This document shows positions 18,701-27,765 of a stretch of 64,000 nt of DNA, piece after piece. Source of the DNA: Calditrichia bacterium (GTDB lineage: Bacteria; Calditrichota; Calditrichia; RBG-13-44-9; J075). The notes beneath the pieces were generated by a model. It saw nothing but the letters and a program-made list of their open reading frames with translations, ran no database searches and was not told the DNA's origin. Position numbers and translations under genes: made by a program. Every line of letters begins with the position of its first letter. Within the stretch, counting starts at the first letter, position 1. The stretch covers positions 1-64,000 of the forward strand of contig JANQRS010000011.1 in the NCBI GenBank assembly GCA_028284445.1. Reading direction: 5' to 3'.

Positions 18701-19478
18701 ACGGTCGCATTTCCTGGGCACCCAATGCGCAATTGATACCGATGCTGAACAGGTTGGCGTGTGAAACGGAGATCCAGAATGCTTCCAGGGTTTGCCCGGA
18801 GAGTGTCCGGCCGCTGGCGTCAACAATCGTGACGGATAACATGATCGGCACCCGAACGTTGTGTGCTTCGAAATATTCATCGATGGCAAACAGCGCTGCC
18901 TTGCAGTTCAGGGTGTCAAAAACCGTTTCAACCATGAGAATATCTATGCCGCCATCCATGAGTCCGCGGACCTGTTCATAATAGCCATCTTTGAGCTGGT
19001 CGAATGTGACGTTGCGGTAGCCGGGGCGATTGACGTCCGGAGAGAGCGATGCAGTGCGGTTGGCCGGGCCGATGGCGCCGGCCGCAAAACGCGGGCGATC
19101 CGGAGTGATTTCGTTATATGCCCGGCAGGCTTCCTTCGCCAGACGGGCCGAGGCCAGGTTAAGCTCATAGACCAGATCAACCATATCATAGTCAATCATC
19201 GAAATGCCGTTGGCGTTGAAGGTGTTGGTTTCGATGATGTCCGCGCCGGCTTCGAGGTATGCGTCGTGAATTTCTCGAATAATGCCCGGTTGGGTCAGCG
19301 AGAGCAGATCATTATTACCGCGCAGGTCGCCGGAATGATCCTTATAGGCATCGCCGCGATAATTAGCTTCTTTGAGGTTGTAGCCCTGTATCATAGTGCC
19401 CATCGCACCATCCAGTATCAGGATGCGATCAGCTGCTAATTGACGGAGTGTGTCTTCTATATTGCCGGAAACGCTCAT
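15786..19478 (-). CDS. metH: Cobalamin-dependent methionine synthase
   Basis: 1230 residues from ATG 19478, which has AAGGAT upstream and gives the family's normal length; an in-frame ATG at 19523 would add 15 residues. It transfers the methyl group of 5-methyltetrahydrofolate through cobalamin to homocysteine. Domains in order: homocysteine/zinc domain to about 330 (zinc ligands near C250 in NCALG, then C313-C314 in GSCCGS), pterin domain about 345-625, B12 cap about 645-735, B12 Rossmann domain with axial H762 in DVHDIG, and SAM-dependent activation domain from about 920. It appears complete. No cobalamin riboswitch is recognisable in the 200 bp ahead. ahcY at 23.7 kb supplies the homocysteine. 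Confidence 0.97.
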   Translation of the reverse strand: MSVSGNIEDTLRQLAADRILILDGAMGTMIQGYNLKEANYRGDAYKDHSGDLRGNNDLLSLTQPGIIREIHDAYLEAGADIIETNTFNANGISMIDYDMVDLVYELNLASARLAKEACRAYNEITPDRPRFAAGAIGPANRTASLSPDVNRPGYRNVTFDQLKDGYYEQVRGLMDGGIDILMVETVFDTLNCKAALFAIDEYFEAHNVRVPIMLSVTIVDASGRTLSGQTLEAFWISVSHANLFSIGINCALGAQEMRPYIEELSKIAPLPISCYPNAGLPNEFGGYDQTPAEMAALLSEFADSGFLNLVGSCCGSTPEFTRAVDETMRERQPRQIPELPILTRFSGMEPLTVRPESNFINVGERCNVTGSRRFSRLILEDKLEEALEVARKQVENGAQILDINMDEGLLDAEKAMTTFVNLIGSEPDIARLPLMIDSSRWSVIEAGLKCTQGKCIVNSVSLKEGEEEFLRLATLARRYGAAVIVMAFDEKGQADTAERKIEICERAYQLLTREVGFPPQDIIFDPNIFAVATGIEAHNNYAVDFIEATRFIKGNLPHAMVSGGVSNISFSFRGNNTVREAMHSAFLYHAIKAGMDMGIVNAGQITVYEEIAAPLLGLVEDVLLNRTNDSTDALLGFADTVKDQGKSAVEEAEWRKLSVEERLTHALVKGIVEFIEEDTEEARQKFERPLEIIEGPLMNGMNVVGDLFGSGKMFLPQVVKSARVMKKAVAYLTPFMEEEKAGAGKHQSAGRILLATVKGDVHDIGKNIVGVVLGCNNYEIIDLGVMVPADKILKTAIEEEVDIIGLSGLITPSLDEMVYVASEMARRELDFPLLIGGATTSRVHTAVKIDPAYEHEVIHVLDASRCVSVVSKLLNKDERKKMSQELSSEYDEVREAHQRKHGQRALASLDGARENRFTIDWSGPEEITRPTFLGTRAFNDYPLTEIRERIDWTPFFHTWELKGSYPKILQHEKYGPEAQKLYDDAQQLLDQIVRKRQLTANAIVGFFPANSVGDDIEVYAGDERKRTRAVIHTLRQQMKKGKGRPNMALADFIAPKSTGVTDYIGAFAVTAGLGIEELISRYERENDDYNAILAKALADRLAEAFAELMHERVRKEFWGYSREEDLNNEALIREEYRGIRPAPGYPACPDHTEKAILFRLLNVVHETSINLTESFAMNPGASVCGYFFAHPKAQYFGVGKVDRDQVVDYARRKGFDLAEMERWLAPILAY

Positions 19479-19726
19479 GGTAGCAATATCCTTCGCTTTC
19501 AATTTACATGAAGTTTTACACAATCTGAATCAGGTCAGATAATAATTGTTCGCACTAATGTTAAGCAAACAATACAATTGCTGCAACTGAAGATTGATAG
19601 TGAAACGTTGAACCCTGAATTCAATAAACGGCAGCTCTGCTTGGTGGTTCAATGTGCAAAAAAATATTCTCAATATTTCCAATCAGCTCCGATAGTATTA
19701 GGTAACGTTAACAGGGAGGGTTGATT

Positions 19727-21082
19727 ATGGCAAGGATGCCAGCTTTTTTTTACCCCGGCCAGAAGAATATGCCGGCTTCATTCAAACACTTCAAGAAACT
19801 AAATCTGGTCCTGGCGCTGTTGGTCATCTGCCTGCAAGCGGGCTTTGCTAAGGGCGAATGGCTTGTCAATGAATTCAGCGGCCAGCCGCCAACGCTTTAT
19901 GTAGATCATTGGAGCACACGGCCAAGCACTGATCGTGTCGGCAACCTGTTGGTTTTTACAGAGGTGGCGCCTTCGGACTTCTCATATACTCGAGACGGCG
20001 AGAATTATGTGGCGTATTATCACCTCGAAGTCGCTATTATAAATGACAGGGAAGAGCAAATTGCCCAGGACGTCATGCTGGACACCACGATCGTGGATGA
20101 AGCTACGCATGCAGCTGCCTATTCCTGGAATCGCTTATATAGATTTGAGTTTGATGTACCCGCCGGTGAGTATAAGGCGCTAATTCGCTTAGTGGATGAT
20201 CATACGCAGCAGTCTGCCACATACCAGGTTCCTGTTGCTGTAAGTAGTATGTATGCGAAGGCTGTGAACGTCAGCGACCTGTTAATTGCAAGGGAAGAGG
20301 TAACCGTTGTAAATCCCAACGAAACGCGCTCGGCGGTGCTGCCGTATCCACGCAAGATCTACGATAAGGAAATTGATCGCCTTTATTATTATTTCGAAAT
20401 CTATAATCAGGTAGATAGCGAAGCCGGCAACATGTCGTATGTCATATCCTGTGTCGGACCGGATGACAAAGAGATCGTCTTGTCGACCGGGGAAATTGCG
20501 CAAAGTGCGACACGGCATCCCTTGATGGAATCGTTCGATACAGCAAACATGGCCGGCGGTGATTATCGTTTGAGATTACAGCTGAAGGCGCCGGGATTAC
20601 CTTATACAATTGAGCAGGAAGCACGCTTTTCTGTGTATCAGGATCCAACAGATTTGCGCTTCCGTAATTATCAAACCGTTATTGACGAAATCAGGTTGAT
20701 TGCGCCGGAAGAAGAAGTGAATGCCTTGCTGGCGGCGGAAAAAGTGGAACAGCAGGCGGCTATCAACGCCTTTTGGGCGCGACGCGATTTGACGCCAACC
20801 ACCCCGCTAAACGAAATCAAGGACGAATACTACGAGCGTATCGATATCGCGAGATCCGTCTTTCCGGCACCGGCCTCCGGTGGTTGGACCGATCGCGCCA
20901 AGGTTTACATTTTGATGGGTGCACCGGATGAATTAAAGCAGGTTGCTAATCAGAACATGAGCCGCCGTTATGAAACCTGGTTTTATGCAGAACTGAATCT
21001 GAACGTCGTCTTCGAAGATCGCACAGGTTTTGGTCATTATCAGTTACTGGAACCGGAGCAGATTTTCGGCGCTGATCGCTAA
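19727..21082 (+). CDS. GWxTD domain-containing exported protein
   Basis: About 452 residues from ATG 19727, chosen because GGGAGGG ends six bases before it. TTG 19721 and ATG 19769 are alternatives, and the last would give a more typical signal peptide. The segment FKKLNLVLALLVICLQAGFA is a secretion signal. The C-terminal 100 residues hold the GWxTD domain: GGWTDRAKVYILMGAPDE, then YETWFYAELNLNVVFEDRTGFGHY. GWxTD proteins are frequent in Calditrichota, Acidobacteria and related phyla. Their function is unknown. The middle part is beta-rich, like a transthyretin or Ig fold. It is a single-gene unit between metH (divergent) and an ATP-grasp gene (convergent). Confidence 0.85.
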   Translation: MARMPAFFYPGQKNMPASFKHFKKLNLVLALLVICLQAGFAKGEWLVNEFSGQPPTLYVDHWSTRPSTDRVGNLLVFTEVAPSDFSYTRDGENYVAYYHLEVAIINDREEQIAQDVMLDTTIVDEATHAAAYSWNRLYRFEFDVPAGEYKALIRLVDDHTQQSATYQVPVAVSSMYAKAVNVSDLLIAREEVTVVNPNETRSAVLPYPRKIYDKEIDRLYYYFEIYNQVDSEAGNMSYVISCVGPDDKEIVLSTGEIAQSATRHPLMESFDTANMAGGDYRLRLQLKAPGLPYTIEQEARFSVYQDPTDLRFRNYQTVIDEIRLIAPEEEVNALLAAEKVEQQAAINAFWARRDLTPTTPLNEIKDEYYERIDIARSVFPAPASGGWTDRAKVYILMGAPDELKQVANQNMSRRYETWFYAELNLNVVFEDRTGFGHYQLLEPEQIFGADR

Positions 21083-21100
21083 ATATTTCTCCCCGGGATT

Positions 21101-21135
21101 CTGAATGCGGCCGGCATATTGCCGGTCGCATTCAG
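21101..21135 (+). terminator. Strong hairpin terminator after the GWxTD gene
   Basis: Fifteen-base arms (21101-21115 and 21121-21135) with one G-T pair and a five-base loop start 18 bp after the stop codon. The following CCGCTTTTAG has only a short T run. Confidence 0.7.
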
Positions 21136-21201
21136 CCGCTTTTAGAAAGAGTAAATTCCAAATTCCAACAGAAAAAATTCCAAAAACAACCTGCAAATCG
21201 A

Positions 21202-21246
21202 TTGGGATTTTTCTTGTTGGGATTTTTCTTGTTGGGATTTTTCTTG
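21202..21246. repeat. Minisatellite: three perfect 15-bp tandem copies
   Basis: The unit TTGGGATTTTTCTTG is repeated three times without change. A nearby upstream stretch (about 21154-21184) is a rough inverted copy of the later part of this repeat region (21305-21345). It is non-coding: it lies downstream of two convergent genes. Confidence 0.85.
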
Positions 21247-21326
21247 TTGGCTCTCCTTTGGAATTTTTCCTGTTTTCCTGTTGAGCCTTTTTCTGTTGGC
21301 TCTCCTTTGGAATTTTTCCTGTTTTC
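21246..21326. repeat. Direct repeat, two perfect 32-bp copies 49 bp apart
   Basis: The 32-bp segment at 21246-21277 (beginning GTTGGCTCTCCTTTGG) recurs identically at 21295-21326. Both are related to the 15-bp minisatellite just before them. The block ends next to the stop codon of the ATP-grasp gene on the other strand. Confidence 0.85.
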
Positions 21327-21336
21327 TTGTTGGAAT

Positions 21337-22200
21337 TTAACTCAGTTGCTCCAGTATCGCTTCCGCAAACCGCTTGGCTGCACCTTCGGCCATGCCGAGG
21401 AATAGATGCGGTTCAATCAGTTCAAGCTCCATCAAGACGAAACGACCGTCAACCTCAAGGCCGTCCACTCTTGCATAGGTTGGGGGTGTTGGAAGGCTTT
21501 GCAAAAGTTTCTGCGCTGTGTGGATGAGTCCTGGTGGCGGTGCGGCGTTTTTAGAACTAGCCCCAAGTTCGCTTTGAGTGCGAAAGTCGCCGGCGGCTGG
21601 AATCTTGATGATTGAATGACTGGACTCGGCGTTGAAAAATACCAGTGACCATTCTCCCTTGCTGACGATTTCCGGCATGAAGCGTTGCATCATCATATCT
21701 TCTGGCGAGAGCCCGGAAAAATAGTCGATGCCCTCCTTAACATTCTCCAGCCGAACCGTTGCTGTTGCCATAGCCGAGGCAGATACCACCGGTTTGATCA
21801 CTGCCTGCTGCCAATTCTTCTTCTTCATGAGGGACTTGATTGAATGCCGGGAAAGCGTATCGCCCCAAATCGTCGGCACAATGTCGAAGCCACGATCGCC
21901 GATTTCTTTCAAATAGGTTTTATTGCTATTCCAGCGCAGCAAGCTTGAGGCATTGGCGGTTTTTGTGCCGACTGCATCAAGGTGCATAAGCCATTCAGTG
22001 AAGGCTTCCAGGCGTAGATGGTAGTCCCAGCAACTGCGTATGACGACCAGGTCAAAGGCATCCCAGCTGATTTCTGCATCTCCCCAAACGACAGGAATCG
22101 CCTTATGTCCGGCATCAATCAGGGCGTTTTGCAGTAGCTGATCGTCCTCCGTCAAATGCGGGTGCGCCGCGTTGGTTGCCAATCCGATTAAATATTCCAT
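21337..22200 (-). CDS. ATP-grasp protein, DcsG/RimK-like
   Basis: 287 residues. The N-terminal part (DDQLLQNALIDAGHKAIPVVWGD, then FDLVVIRSCWDYHLRLEAF) is characteristic of the ATP-grasp group that includes the cycloserine ligase DcsG. The ATP-grasp core follows: a lysine-bearing strand (QAVIKPVVSASAM), MMMQRFMPEIVSKGEWSLVFFN, and the metal-binding end YARVDGLEVDGRFVLMELELIEP. These enzymes join a carboxylate to an amine or thiol using ATP. No biosynthetic partner genes lie beside it, so the substrate is unknown. The stop lies next to a minisatellite. Confidence 0.85.
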   Translation of the reverse strand: MEYLIGLATNAAHPHLTEDDQLLQNALIDAGHKAIPVVWGDAEISWDAFDLVVIRSCWDYHLRLEAFTEWLMHLDAVGTKTANASSLLRWNSNKTYLKEIGDRGFDIVPTIWGDTLSRHSIKSLMKKKNWQQAVIKPVVSASAMATATVRLENVKEGIDYFSGLSPEDMMMQRFMPEIVSKGEWSLVFFNAESSHSIIKIPAAGDFRTQSELGASSKNAAPPPGLIHTAQKLLQSLPTPPTYARVDGLEVDGRFVLMELELIEPHLFLGMAEGAAKRFAEAILEQLS

Positions 22201-22383
22201 ATTTGCCTATTGTTGTTTTGTTTTTTTAATTTGAAATTATGTTAAAAAAATCAAGTCTATAAAGCAATTCGGCCATCTATATTGTGTGGATATGGATGTG
22301 AGTGCAGGAACACGGATTGTTGACCTCGCTTGATGATGGAGGAAAAGGTCTAGTAATATTTCATCATGTAAGGAACAATCAAC

Positions 22384-23478
22384 ATGACTAACAAATTGAT
22401 GCCTTTGGCGTTGGTTGTGGTCATGCTGTTCTTGGCTGCCTGTAGTGGCTCAAGAAACAGCAGTACAACCTTCCGGGGCGATCTGGCCAATACCGGCGTG
22501 TATCCCACCGCAGCACGCAATTTGGTAGAGGTTAAATGGGAATTCGAGGCGGACGATTGGGTCAAGTCATCTCCGGTCAGCGACGGGGAATTCCTTTACT
22601 TCGGTAGCGCCAGTGGCCGCGTCTACTCCCTCGAAATTAATAGTGCAATCATCGCCTGGCAGTTTCAAACAGGTGGAGAAATTCGCTCCTCGCCTGCTAT
22701 CGCGCACAACATGCTTTACGTGAGCAGCGCCGACAAACGCCTGTATGCGCTGGATCTGCTGACCGGCAGCAAGGTCTGGTCTTTCTCCAGCGATGGAAGA
22801 ATTTTCTCATCTCCGAAAATCGACGGCAATACTTTATACCTGACCAGCCTCGATGGCCATTTGTATGCGCTGGACAGTAAGACCGGTGCAGAAAAGTGGC
22901 GTTTCAAAACAGAAAATGGAATCAGCTCAACCCCGGCTATTGCCAAAGGCAATGTCTACATTAGCGGATGGGATGGCAATGTATACGCACTCGACCGTAA
23001 GTCCGGAAAAAAGCGCTGGTTCTTCGAAACCGGCAGTATGATCACAGCTTCGCCCGCCGTTCATAAAAATCGTGTTTTTGTCGGAAACCTCGGTGGCAAG
23101 TTCTTTTCTCTTGATGCAAAGTCTGGTGACAAAATCTGGGAGTTTGAGGCTGGCGATCAATTGATGGCGTCTGCTGCTGTCACAAAAGAAAATGTCTTCT
23201 TCGGTTGTAAAGTTGGCAATCTCTATGCCCTCGACCCGCAAACCGGCATGGTGAAATGGGAATATCGCACCGAGGAGCCGATCGATGCATCACCAACCCT
23301 CGCCGGCCAGGTGCTCTACTTTGGCGCTGCAGATGGGACCCTCTATGCCATCGAAGCGGGTTCCGGTGAAGAGCAGTGGCAGTTTCGTGCTGAAAGCCGC
23401 ATTGATTCGGCGCCGCTGATCCACGAAGGGGTTGTCTATTTTGGTAGCCAGGATGGCTACATTTATGCCTTGCAATAA
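22384..23478 (+). CDS. PQQ-like beta-propeller lipoprotein
   Basis: 364 residues. The N-terminus LALVVVMLFLAACSGS is a lipoprotein signal with the lipobox cysteine at residue 20. Eight repeats of about 40 residues follow, each with a tryptophan in a [KE]-x-W-x-F pattern and a YALDxxTG turn, giving an eight-bladed PQQ-type propeller. It resembles BamB, the outer-membrane assembly lipoprotein, in fold and location. The pairing of BamB with engA/der genes is not seen here, so I do not give the symbol. PQQ cofactor binding is not implied. It stands alone, with a terminator after it. Confidence 0.88.
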   Translation: MTNKLMPLALVVVMLFLAACSGSRNSSTTFRGDLANTGVYPTAARNLVEVKWEFEADDWVKSSPVSDGEFLYFGSASGRVYSLEINSAIIAWQFQTGGEIRSSPAIAHNMLYVSSADKRLYALDLLTGSKVWSFSSDGRIFSSPKIDGNTLYLTSLDGHLYALDSKTGAEKWRFKTENGISSTPAIAKGNVYISGWDGNVYALDRKSGKKRWFFETGSMITASPAVHKNRVFVGNLGGKFFSLDAKSGDKIWEFEAGDQLMASAAVTKENVFFGCKVGNLYALDPQTGMVKWEYRTEEPIDASPTLAGQVLYFGAADGTLYAIEAGSGEEQWQFRAESRIDSAPLIHEGVVYFGSQDGYIYALQ

Positions 23479-23498
23479 GCCTTTCAAACGAGACTCCT

Positions 23499-23528
23499 GA
23501 TGACGTCTATTTGAATGCAGACGTCATC
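23499..23528 (+). terminator. Hairpin terminator after the PQQ lipoprotein gene
   Basis: Ten-base perfect arms GATGACGTCT and AGACGTCATC with a ten-base loop, 21 bp after the stop, followed by a T-rich stretch (GGTTTTTCTT). Confidence 0.75.
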
Positions 23529-23699
23529 TCCCATTGGTTTTTCTTGCTTCAGTTAAATCGCTTTTTGCCCGTTAATTCCAATCCTGCTTAGACGCTTCCT
23601 AAAATTTTAATGGCTGGAAAAAAGAAGCCGATTTTCTTATATTCAGGGTCTTGAAGATTTGTAGCAAGAAACGATTATTTAATGACAAGAGAGGTTTAG

Positions 23700-25028
23700 A
23701 TGGACGCTAGTATTGCACCCAAAGTTGATTCCTTTGTCAAATACAAAGTCAAGGATATGTCGCTCGCAGAATGGGGGCGCAAAGAGATCAAGTTGGCCGA
23801 GCACGAAATGCCCGGTCTGATGGCGATTCGCGAAGAATTTCGCGATTCCCAGCCGCTAAAAGGCGCACGTATTGCCGGTTGTTTACATATGACGATTCAA
23901 ACAGCCGTACTGATTGAAACCCTGGTTGAACTGGGCGCGGAAGTGACCTGGTCATCCTGTAATATCTTTTCGACCCAGGATCATGCTGCTGCTGCAATTG
24001 CTGCCGCAGGTATTTCGGTCTATGCCTGGAAAGGTATGACCGAAGAAGAATTTGACTGGTGTATCGAACAAACACTGTTCTTTGGCGAAGATCGTCAGCC
24101 GCTGAACCTAATTCTCGACGATGGCGGTGATTTGACCAATATGGTCTTTGATCGTTATCCGGAACTGGTCGCCGGCATTCGTGGACTTTCAGAAGAAACC
24201 ACAACCGGCGTATTGCGACTGTATGATCGCGAACGCAACGGCACGCTGACATTGCCGGCCATTAACGTCAATGACTCGGTTACGAAGTCGAAGTTTGACA
24301 ATAAGTATGGTTGCCGAGAATCGCTGGTCGACGGCATCCGTCGCGCAACTGACACCATGATGGCTGGCAAAGTTGCTGTTGTAGCCGGATTTGGCGATGT
24401 CGGTAAAGGCTCTGCCGCATCCTTGCGTGGCGCCGGCGCCCGCGTTATTGTAACAGAAATTGATCCGATCTGTGCCCTGCAAGCAGCAATGGAAGGATAC
24501 GAAGTACGGAAGATGGACGATGCTGTCAAAGTTGCTGACATTGTTGTTACGGCAACCGGCAATAAGGATATCGTTGTAGATCGCCACTTTCAGAACATGA
24601 AACACAATGCGATTGTCTGTAATATTGGCCACTTTGACAACGAGATTGATATGGCCTGGCTCGACAACAATCACGGTGACAGCAAGGTGAACATCAAGCC
24701 GCAGGTTGATAAATATACCGTTGGTGATCATGATGTGATTATCCTCGCTGAAGGACGCCTTGTAAATCTCGGTTGTGCGACCGGACATCCTTCATTTGTT
24801 ATGTCCAACTCTTTTGCCAACCAGACGCTGGCGCAGATTGAACTCTGGAAAAATTCAGACAACTATGAAAACAAGGTATATACCTTGCCGAAGCACCTGG
24901 ACGAAAAGGTGGCCCGTTTACATCTCGCCAAAATTGGCGTAGAGCTGGAAGAGCTGACCGAAGATCAAGCTTCCTACATCGGTGTTCCGGTACAGGGGCC
25001 GTTCAAAGGCGAGGAATATCGCTACTAA
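23700..25028 (+). CDS. ahcY: Adenosylhomocysteinase
   Basis: 442 residues. It hydrolyses S-adenosylhomocysteine to adenosine and homocysteine with bound NAD+, relieving product inhibition of methyltransferases and feeding MetH. Visible motifs are [17 protein letters not shown] (substrate/NAD contacts), the Rossmann signature [21 protein letters not shown] and [10 protein letters not shown], and it ends in YRY. It lacks the longer insertion of the 470-490-residue bacterial forms, so it is of the short type. AGAGGT stands before the start. I looked for an SAH riboswitch in the 220-bp leader and could not recognise one. A strong terminator follows. Confidence 0.97.
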   Translation: MDASIAPKVDSFVKYKVKDMSLAEWGRKEIKLAEHEMPGLMAIREEFRDSQPLKGARIAGCLHMTIQTAVLIETLVELGAEVTWSSCNIFSTQDHAAAAIAAAGISVYAWKGMTEEEFDWCIEQTLFFGEDRQPLNLILDDGGDLTNMVFDRYPELVAGIRGLSEETTTGVLRLYDRERNGTLTLPAINVNDSVTKSKFDNKYGCRESLVDGIRRATDTMMAGKVAVVAGFGDVGKGSAASLRGAGARVIVTEIDPICALQAAMEGYEVRKMDDAVKVADIVVTATGNKDIVVDRHFQNMKHNAIVCNIGHFDNEIDMAWLDNNHGDSKVNIKPQVDKYTVGDHDVIILAEGRLVNLGCATGHPSFVMSNSFANQTLAQIELWKNSDNYENKVYTLPKHLDEKVARLHLAKIGVELEELTEDQASYIGVPVQGPFKGEEYRY

Positions 25029-25068
25029 AAGTCTGTTGCCGTTGTGAAATGACGGACGTTTATATTTG

Positions 25069-25094
25069 CTTCATCCCGCTTCGGCGGGATGAAG
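25069..25094 (+). terminator. UUCG-capped terminator after ahcY
   Basis: Eleven-base perfect arms CTTCATCCCGC and GCGGGATGAAG enclose the very stable loop TTCG, 40 bp after the ahcY stop, then TGTTTATG. Confidence 0.88.
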
Positions 25095-25732
25095 TGTTTA
25101 TGTAGGTATTCGTGAAGCAGGCATCGGTTTTACTTGCAAAACGAACAATGGATTGACGCCTCACCACACTGCGAATTATACATCACAATCGAAATTTTCA
25201 GGATCGGAAATTCGGTTACGTTTGGCCGGTCAACACCACATGAGTTTCAAAAGCCATTCTTTGTCCGGCGGTTTCTCCTTTTTTGATGCTGATTAAGAAA
25301 GGAGAACGGAAAATAGTGATATAAAATGACAGGGTGGATGGGTTGTTTCTATACCTTACAGCAGTTTTTTCCGTTCAAGATGTTGTATTGTTGACAGTTT
25401 GATAACAGGTCATTGGAAGTACAAATTACCGCCATTATTCATCTCCGAACTGCGTCGAAACAGATCGTTCTCTTTCGAGCAGGAACACGGCGGAAATCCA
25501 TAAAAATTCAATGCTTGTTGTAACTCACAGCACTGTCGTTTTGAGTTGTGCATCTTTGGGCGGTATTGCGGCAAACATGAATGTTTATCCGAAAAATGGA
25601 ATGTTTGGCTTCGGCGCGATAGGAAATTGACTTTAAGTTTGCCTTGGGGCAGACGAACATTAAACTGAGTCGAGTTTAGCGAGTATTTGGCTGACTCAAT
25701 GTTGAATCGGAGTACGTATTTTGGGATTGATA
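25095..25732. other. Non-coding interval ahead of the TPR gene
   Basis: About 640 bp in which I find no convincing gene. A 110-codon minus-strand frame (25410-25742) lacks a ribosome site and has an unlikely composition. No tRNA, known riboswitch or repeat is recognisable. It probably contains the promoter of the gene at 25733, but I cannot place it. Confidence 0.5.
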
Positions 25733-27598
25733 ATGAAATCAATTGGTTCTAAAACCTTGGTTTTCGTCCTGGTAGCACTCTTTACTGCCTTGTCGCATGC
25801 ACAGTCAGCGAGGGTTGTGGGTGTGATTCCTTTTGAGAACGAAGGGGGCTCTCGATACGATTGGGTAGCGCAGGGGATCGAAGAGATCCTGTATGATAAA
25901 CTTTCCAAGATGAGTGCGCTCTCTGTCTATGAAAAAGAGACGTTGGTGAGGATCCTTAAGAAGCAGGGTATTAAGAATTCTGCTTCTCTTGATGCAAAAA
26001 CCGCTTTTAGCGTTGGAAAAGCAACCTCCATCGAGGTGCTCTACGCCGGAGACTACAAGGTGACCGGTGAGCAACTGAGCATGAATGTCCGCCTGTATAG
26101 CACATATACCGGATCTTCAATCTTTACAGAAAAGTACGATGGCCCGGTCAAGGATATCTTTCTGGCTTTTGAAGGTATTATCGAGCGTGGCATGAATACC
26201 ATGCAGATTCCGATATCGCCGGAAGAGCTTGAAGCGATTAAAGTGAAGCCAACCACATCCATTACGGCATTTGAATCGTATTGCAAAGCCTATGTAGAAA
26301 TTGAGCGGCAATCACCCCTCGAGGCAATTGCCGGATACTTTCAAAAAGCCCTTCAGGATGACCCTGACTTTTGGGAAGCGCAGTATAACCTCGGGATCAT
26401 CTATTATAATTTTCAACTTTACCCAAAAGCACTGCAGCAGTTCAATAGCGTGATTGAAAAGAATCCACGCTTTTACAAGCCCTATTTTGGAAAGGGTGTT
26501 ATTTACTTTCTGCAAAACGATTTCCGCAGTGCCGTGACGCAATTGAAGAAGAGCATCCAGCTGGCGCCCAAGCATGACCGAAGCTACTACTATATCGGTA
26601 TGGCCTATGCCAAGTTGGATTCCCTGAAGAATGCGATCACAAATTTGGAAAAGTCGATTGAGATCAATCCGCACTATGCACCGGCGCACTATCGTCTTGG
26701 ACATACGGAAATGAAGCGTGGATGGTTTAAGAAGGCAATCAAGTCACTGTCCGATGCGACACGGCTAGATGCAGAATTTTATCAGGCTAACAATGCCCTC
26801 GGTGAAGCCTACTATTCGCTGAACCTTTTCGAAGAAGCCATTATCGAATTTAACAAGGCGATCAAGCTTCGCCCGACTTATGCAACCGCACACTTCAACC
26901 TTGGCAATTCGATCTATCGTCGTGGCGCCCTGGAAGATATTGTCGGGTCCTTCTGGTCCCTGATTGAAGTCCAGTATTTGCCGACCAGCGGTGGCACCAA
27001 TGGCAGCAACGGCCATGATTCGCCATTGAAGGGGTTAGAAGAGCTTCGCGAACGGTCTCGTCAGAATGATGGACAGGATGTGTTGAAGCGAATGATCTCT
27101 TCTTATCGCACCGCCTTGCGTTATGACAAGCGTTTCTATGAAGCCTCTTACAACCTGGCCCTTACCTATGAAAATGTCGGCAAGCCGGACAGTGCTGAAT
27201 ATTTCTTCAAAGAAGCATTGGCACAGAAGGCAGGACTTGCCCAGGCACATATGCGTCTTGGAAAGCTATACGAGAAACAGCGCAAATATGAGAAGGCTCT
27301 GGCAGAGTTCAAGAAGGTGGTTGCGATTGAACCGGAGTATTTTATTGCCAGCCCGAAATTGGGTGAAGCCTATCGCTATGTGAATGTGGTGGAGGTCGTA
27401 CTGAATGATCACCAGGCTCGCATTGAACGCGATCCGCGAGACACCGAAGCCATTCTGGTTGTTGGTAAGATCTTCCTGAGCCTGAAGCGCTATGGCCAGG
27501 CTGAGGAATACTATGAGCAACTGGTTGCACTGAGTCCGGACGATCCCAGTGCCAAGAAAACTTTGCTGGCAATCAAGAAGAGATTACGCAAGCTGTAA
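25733..27598 (+). CDS. Exported TPR protein with TolB/FlgO-like N-terminal domain
   Basis: 621 residues from ATG 25733 (MKSIGSKTLVFVLVALF...), a clean signal peptide cleaved near AHAQ-like SHAQ; TTG 25721 in frame is less likely. Residues about 30-150 resemble the N-terminal domain shared by TolB, FlgO and CsgG-type proteins: VVGVIPFENEGG, GIEEILYDKLSKMSALSVYEKETL, GDYKVTGEQLSMNVRLYST. Then come about ten tetratricopeptide repeats (AxxNLGxxYxxxxxxxxAIxxFxKAIxxxP), broken by a glycine-rich stretch GTNGSNGHDS near residue 420. It is a periplasmic scaffold by inference. It is monocistronic and is followed by a GC-rich palindrome. Confidence 0.85.
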   Translation: MKSIGSKTLVFVLVALFTALSHAQSARVVGVIPFENEGGSRYDWVAQGIEEILYDKLSKMSALSVYEKETLVRILKKQGIKNSASLDAKTAFSVGKATSIEVLYAGDYKVTGEQLSMNVRLYSTYTGSSIFTEKYDGPVKDIFLAFEGIIERGMNTMQIPISPEELEAIKVKPTTSITAFESYCKAYVEIERQSPLEAIAGYFQKALQDDPDFWEAQYNLGIIYYNFQLYPKALQQFNSVIEKNPRFYKPYFGKGVIYFLQNDFRSAVTQLKKSIQLAPKHDRSYYYIGMAYAKLDSLKNAITNLEKSIEINPHYAPAHYRLGHTEMKRGWFKKAIKSLSDATRLDAEFYQANNALGEAYYSLNLFEEAIIEFNKAIKLRPTYATAHFNLGNSIYRRGALEDIVGSFWSLIEVQYLPTSGGTNGSNGHDSPLKGLEELRERSRQNDGQDVLKRMISSYRTALRYDKRFYEASYNLALTYENVGKPDSAEYFFKEALAQKAGLAQAHMRLGKLYEKQRKYEKALAEFKKVVAIEPEYFIASPKLGEAYRYVNVVEVVLNDHQARIERDPRDTEAILVVGKIFLSLKRYGQAEEYYEQLVALSPDDPSAKKTLLAIKKRLRKL

Positions 27599-27679
27599 GC
27601 GTCTTCTTTCAGATATCTACAGACTTTTAAAGCGCCGTTGACGTAGTCAGTGGCGCTTTCTGTGTTTACCCTGCCGAGG

Positions 27680-27725
27680 TTGTCCCCCCTCTATCTCCCC
27701 CCGGGGGGAGATAGAGGGGGGACAA
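27680..27725. repeat. Perfect 46-bp GC-rich palindrome (copy 1)
   Basis: Two 23-base arms without any loop meet at 27702/27703. The left arm reads TTGT, six C, TCTATCT, six C, and the right arm is its exact complement. The central 38 bp are identical to the palindrome at 35954-36003. It lies between the stops of the convergent TPR and kinase genes, so it may end transcription from both sides. Confidence 0.95.
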
Positions 27726-27765
27726 TCACCCAAGTTGAATATGTCTAAGCAAGGTCGCTTAACGG

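Noticed and set aside
19479..19726. Cobalamin riboswitch ahead of metH
   Set aside because: The leader is short and AT-rich and lacks a B12-box-like conserved segment.
21202..21405. Plus-strand frame starting with repeated GFFLL
   Set aside because: Produced by the 15-bp minisatellite, which is in frame by chance; it runs into the ATP-grasp gene on the other strand.
23529..23699. SAH riboswitch ahead of ahcY
   Set aside because: I could not find the conserved core or pseudoknot pattern; a covariance search would be needed to be sure.
25410..25742. 110-codon minus-strand frame in the long gap before the TPR gene
   Set aside because: No ribosome site, no recognisable domain, and it runs into the start of the TPR gene.
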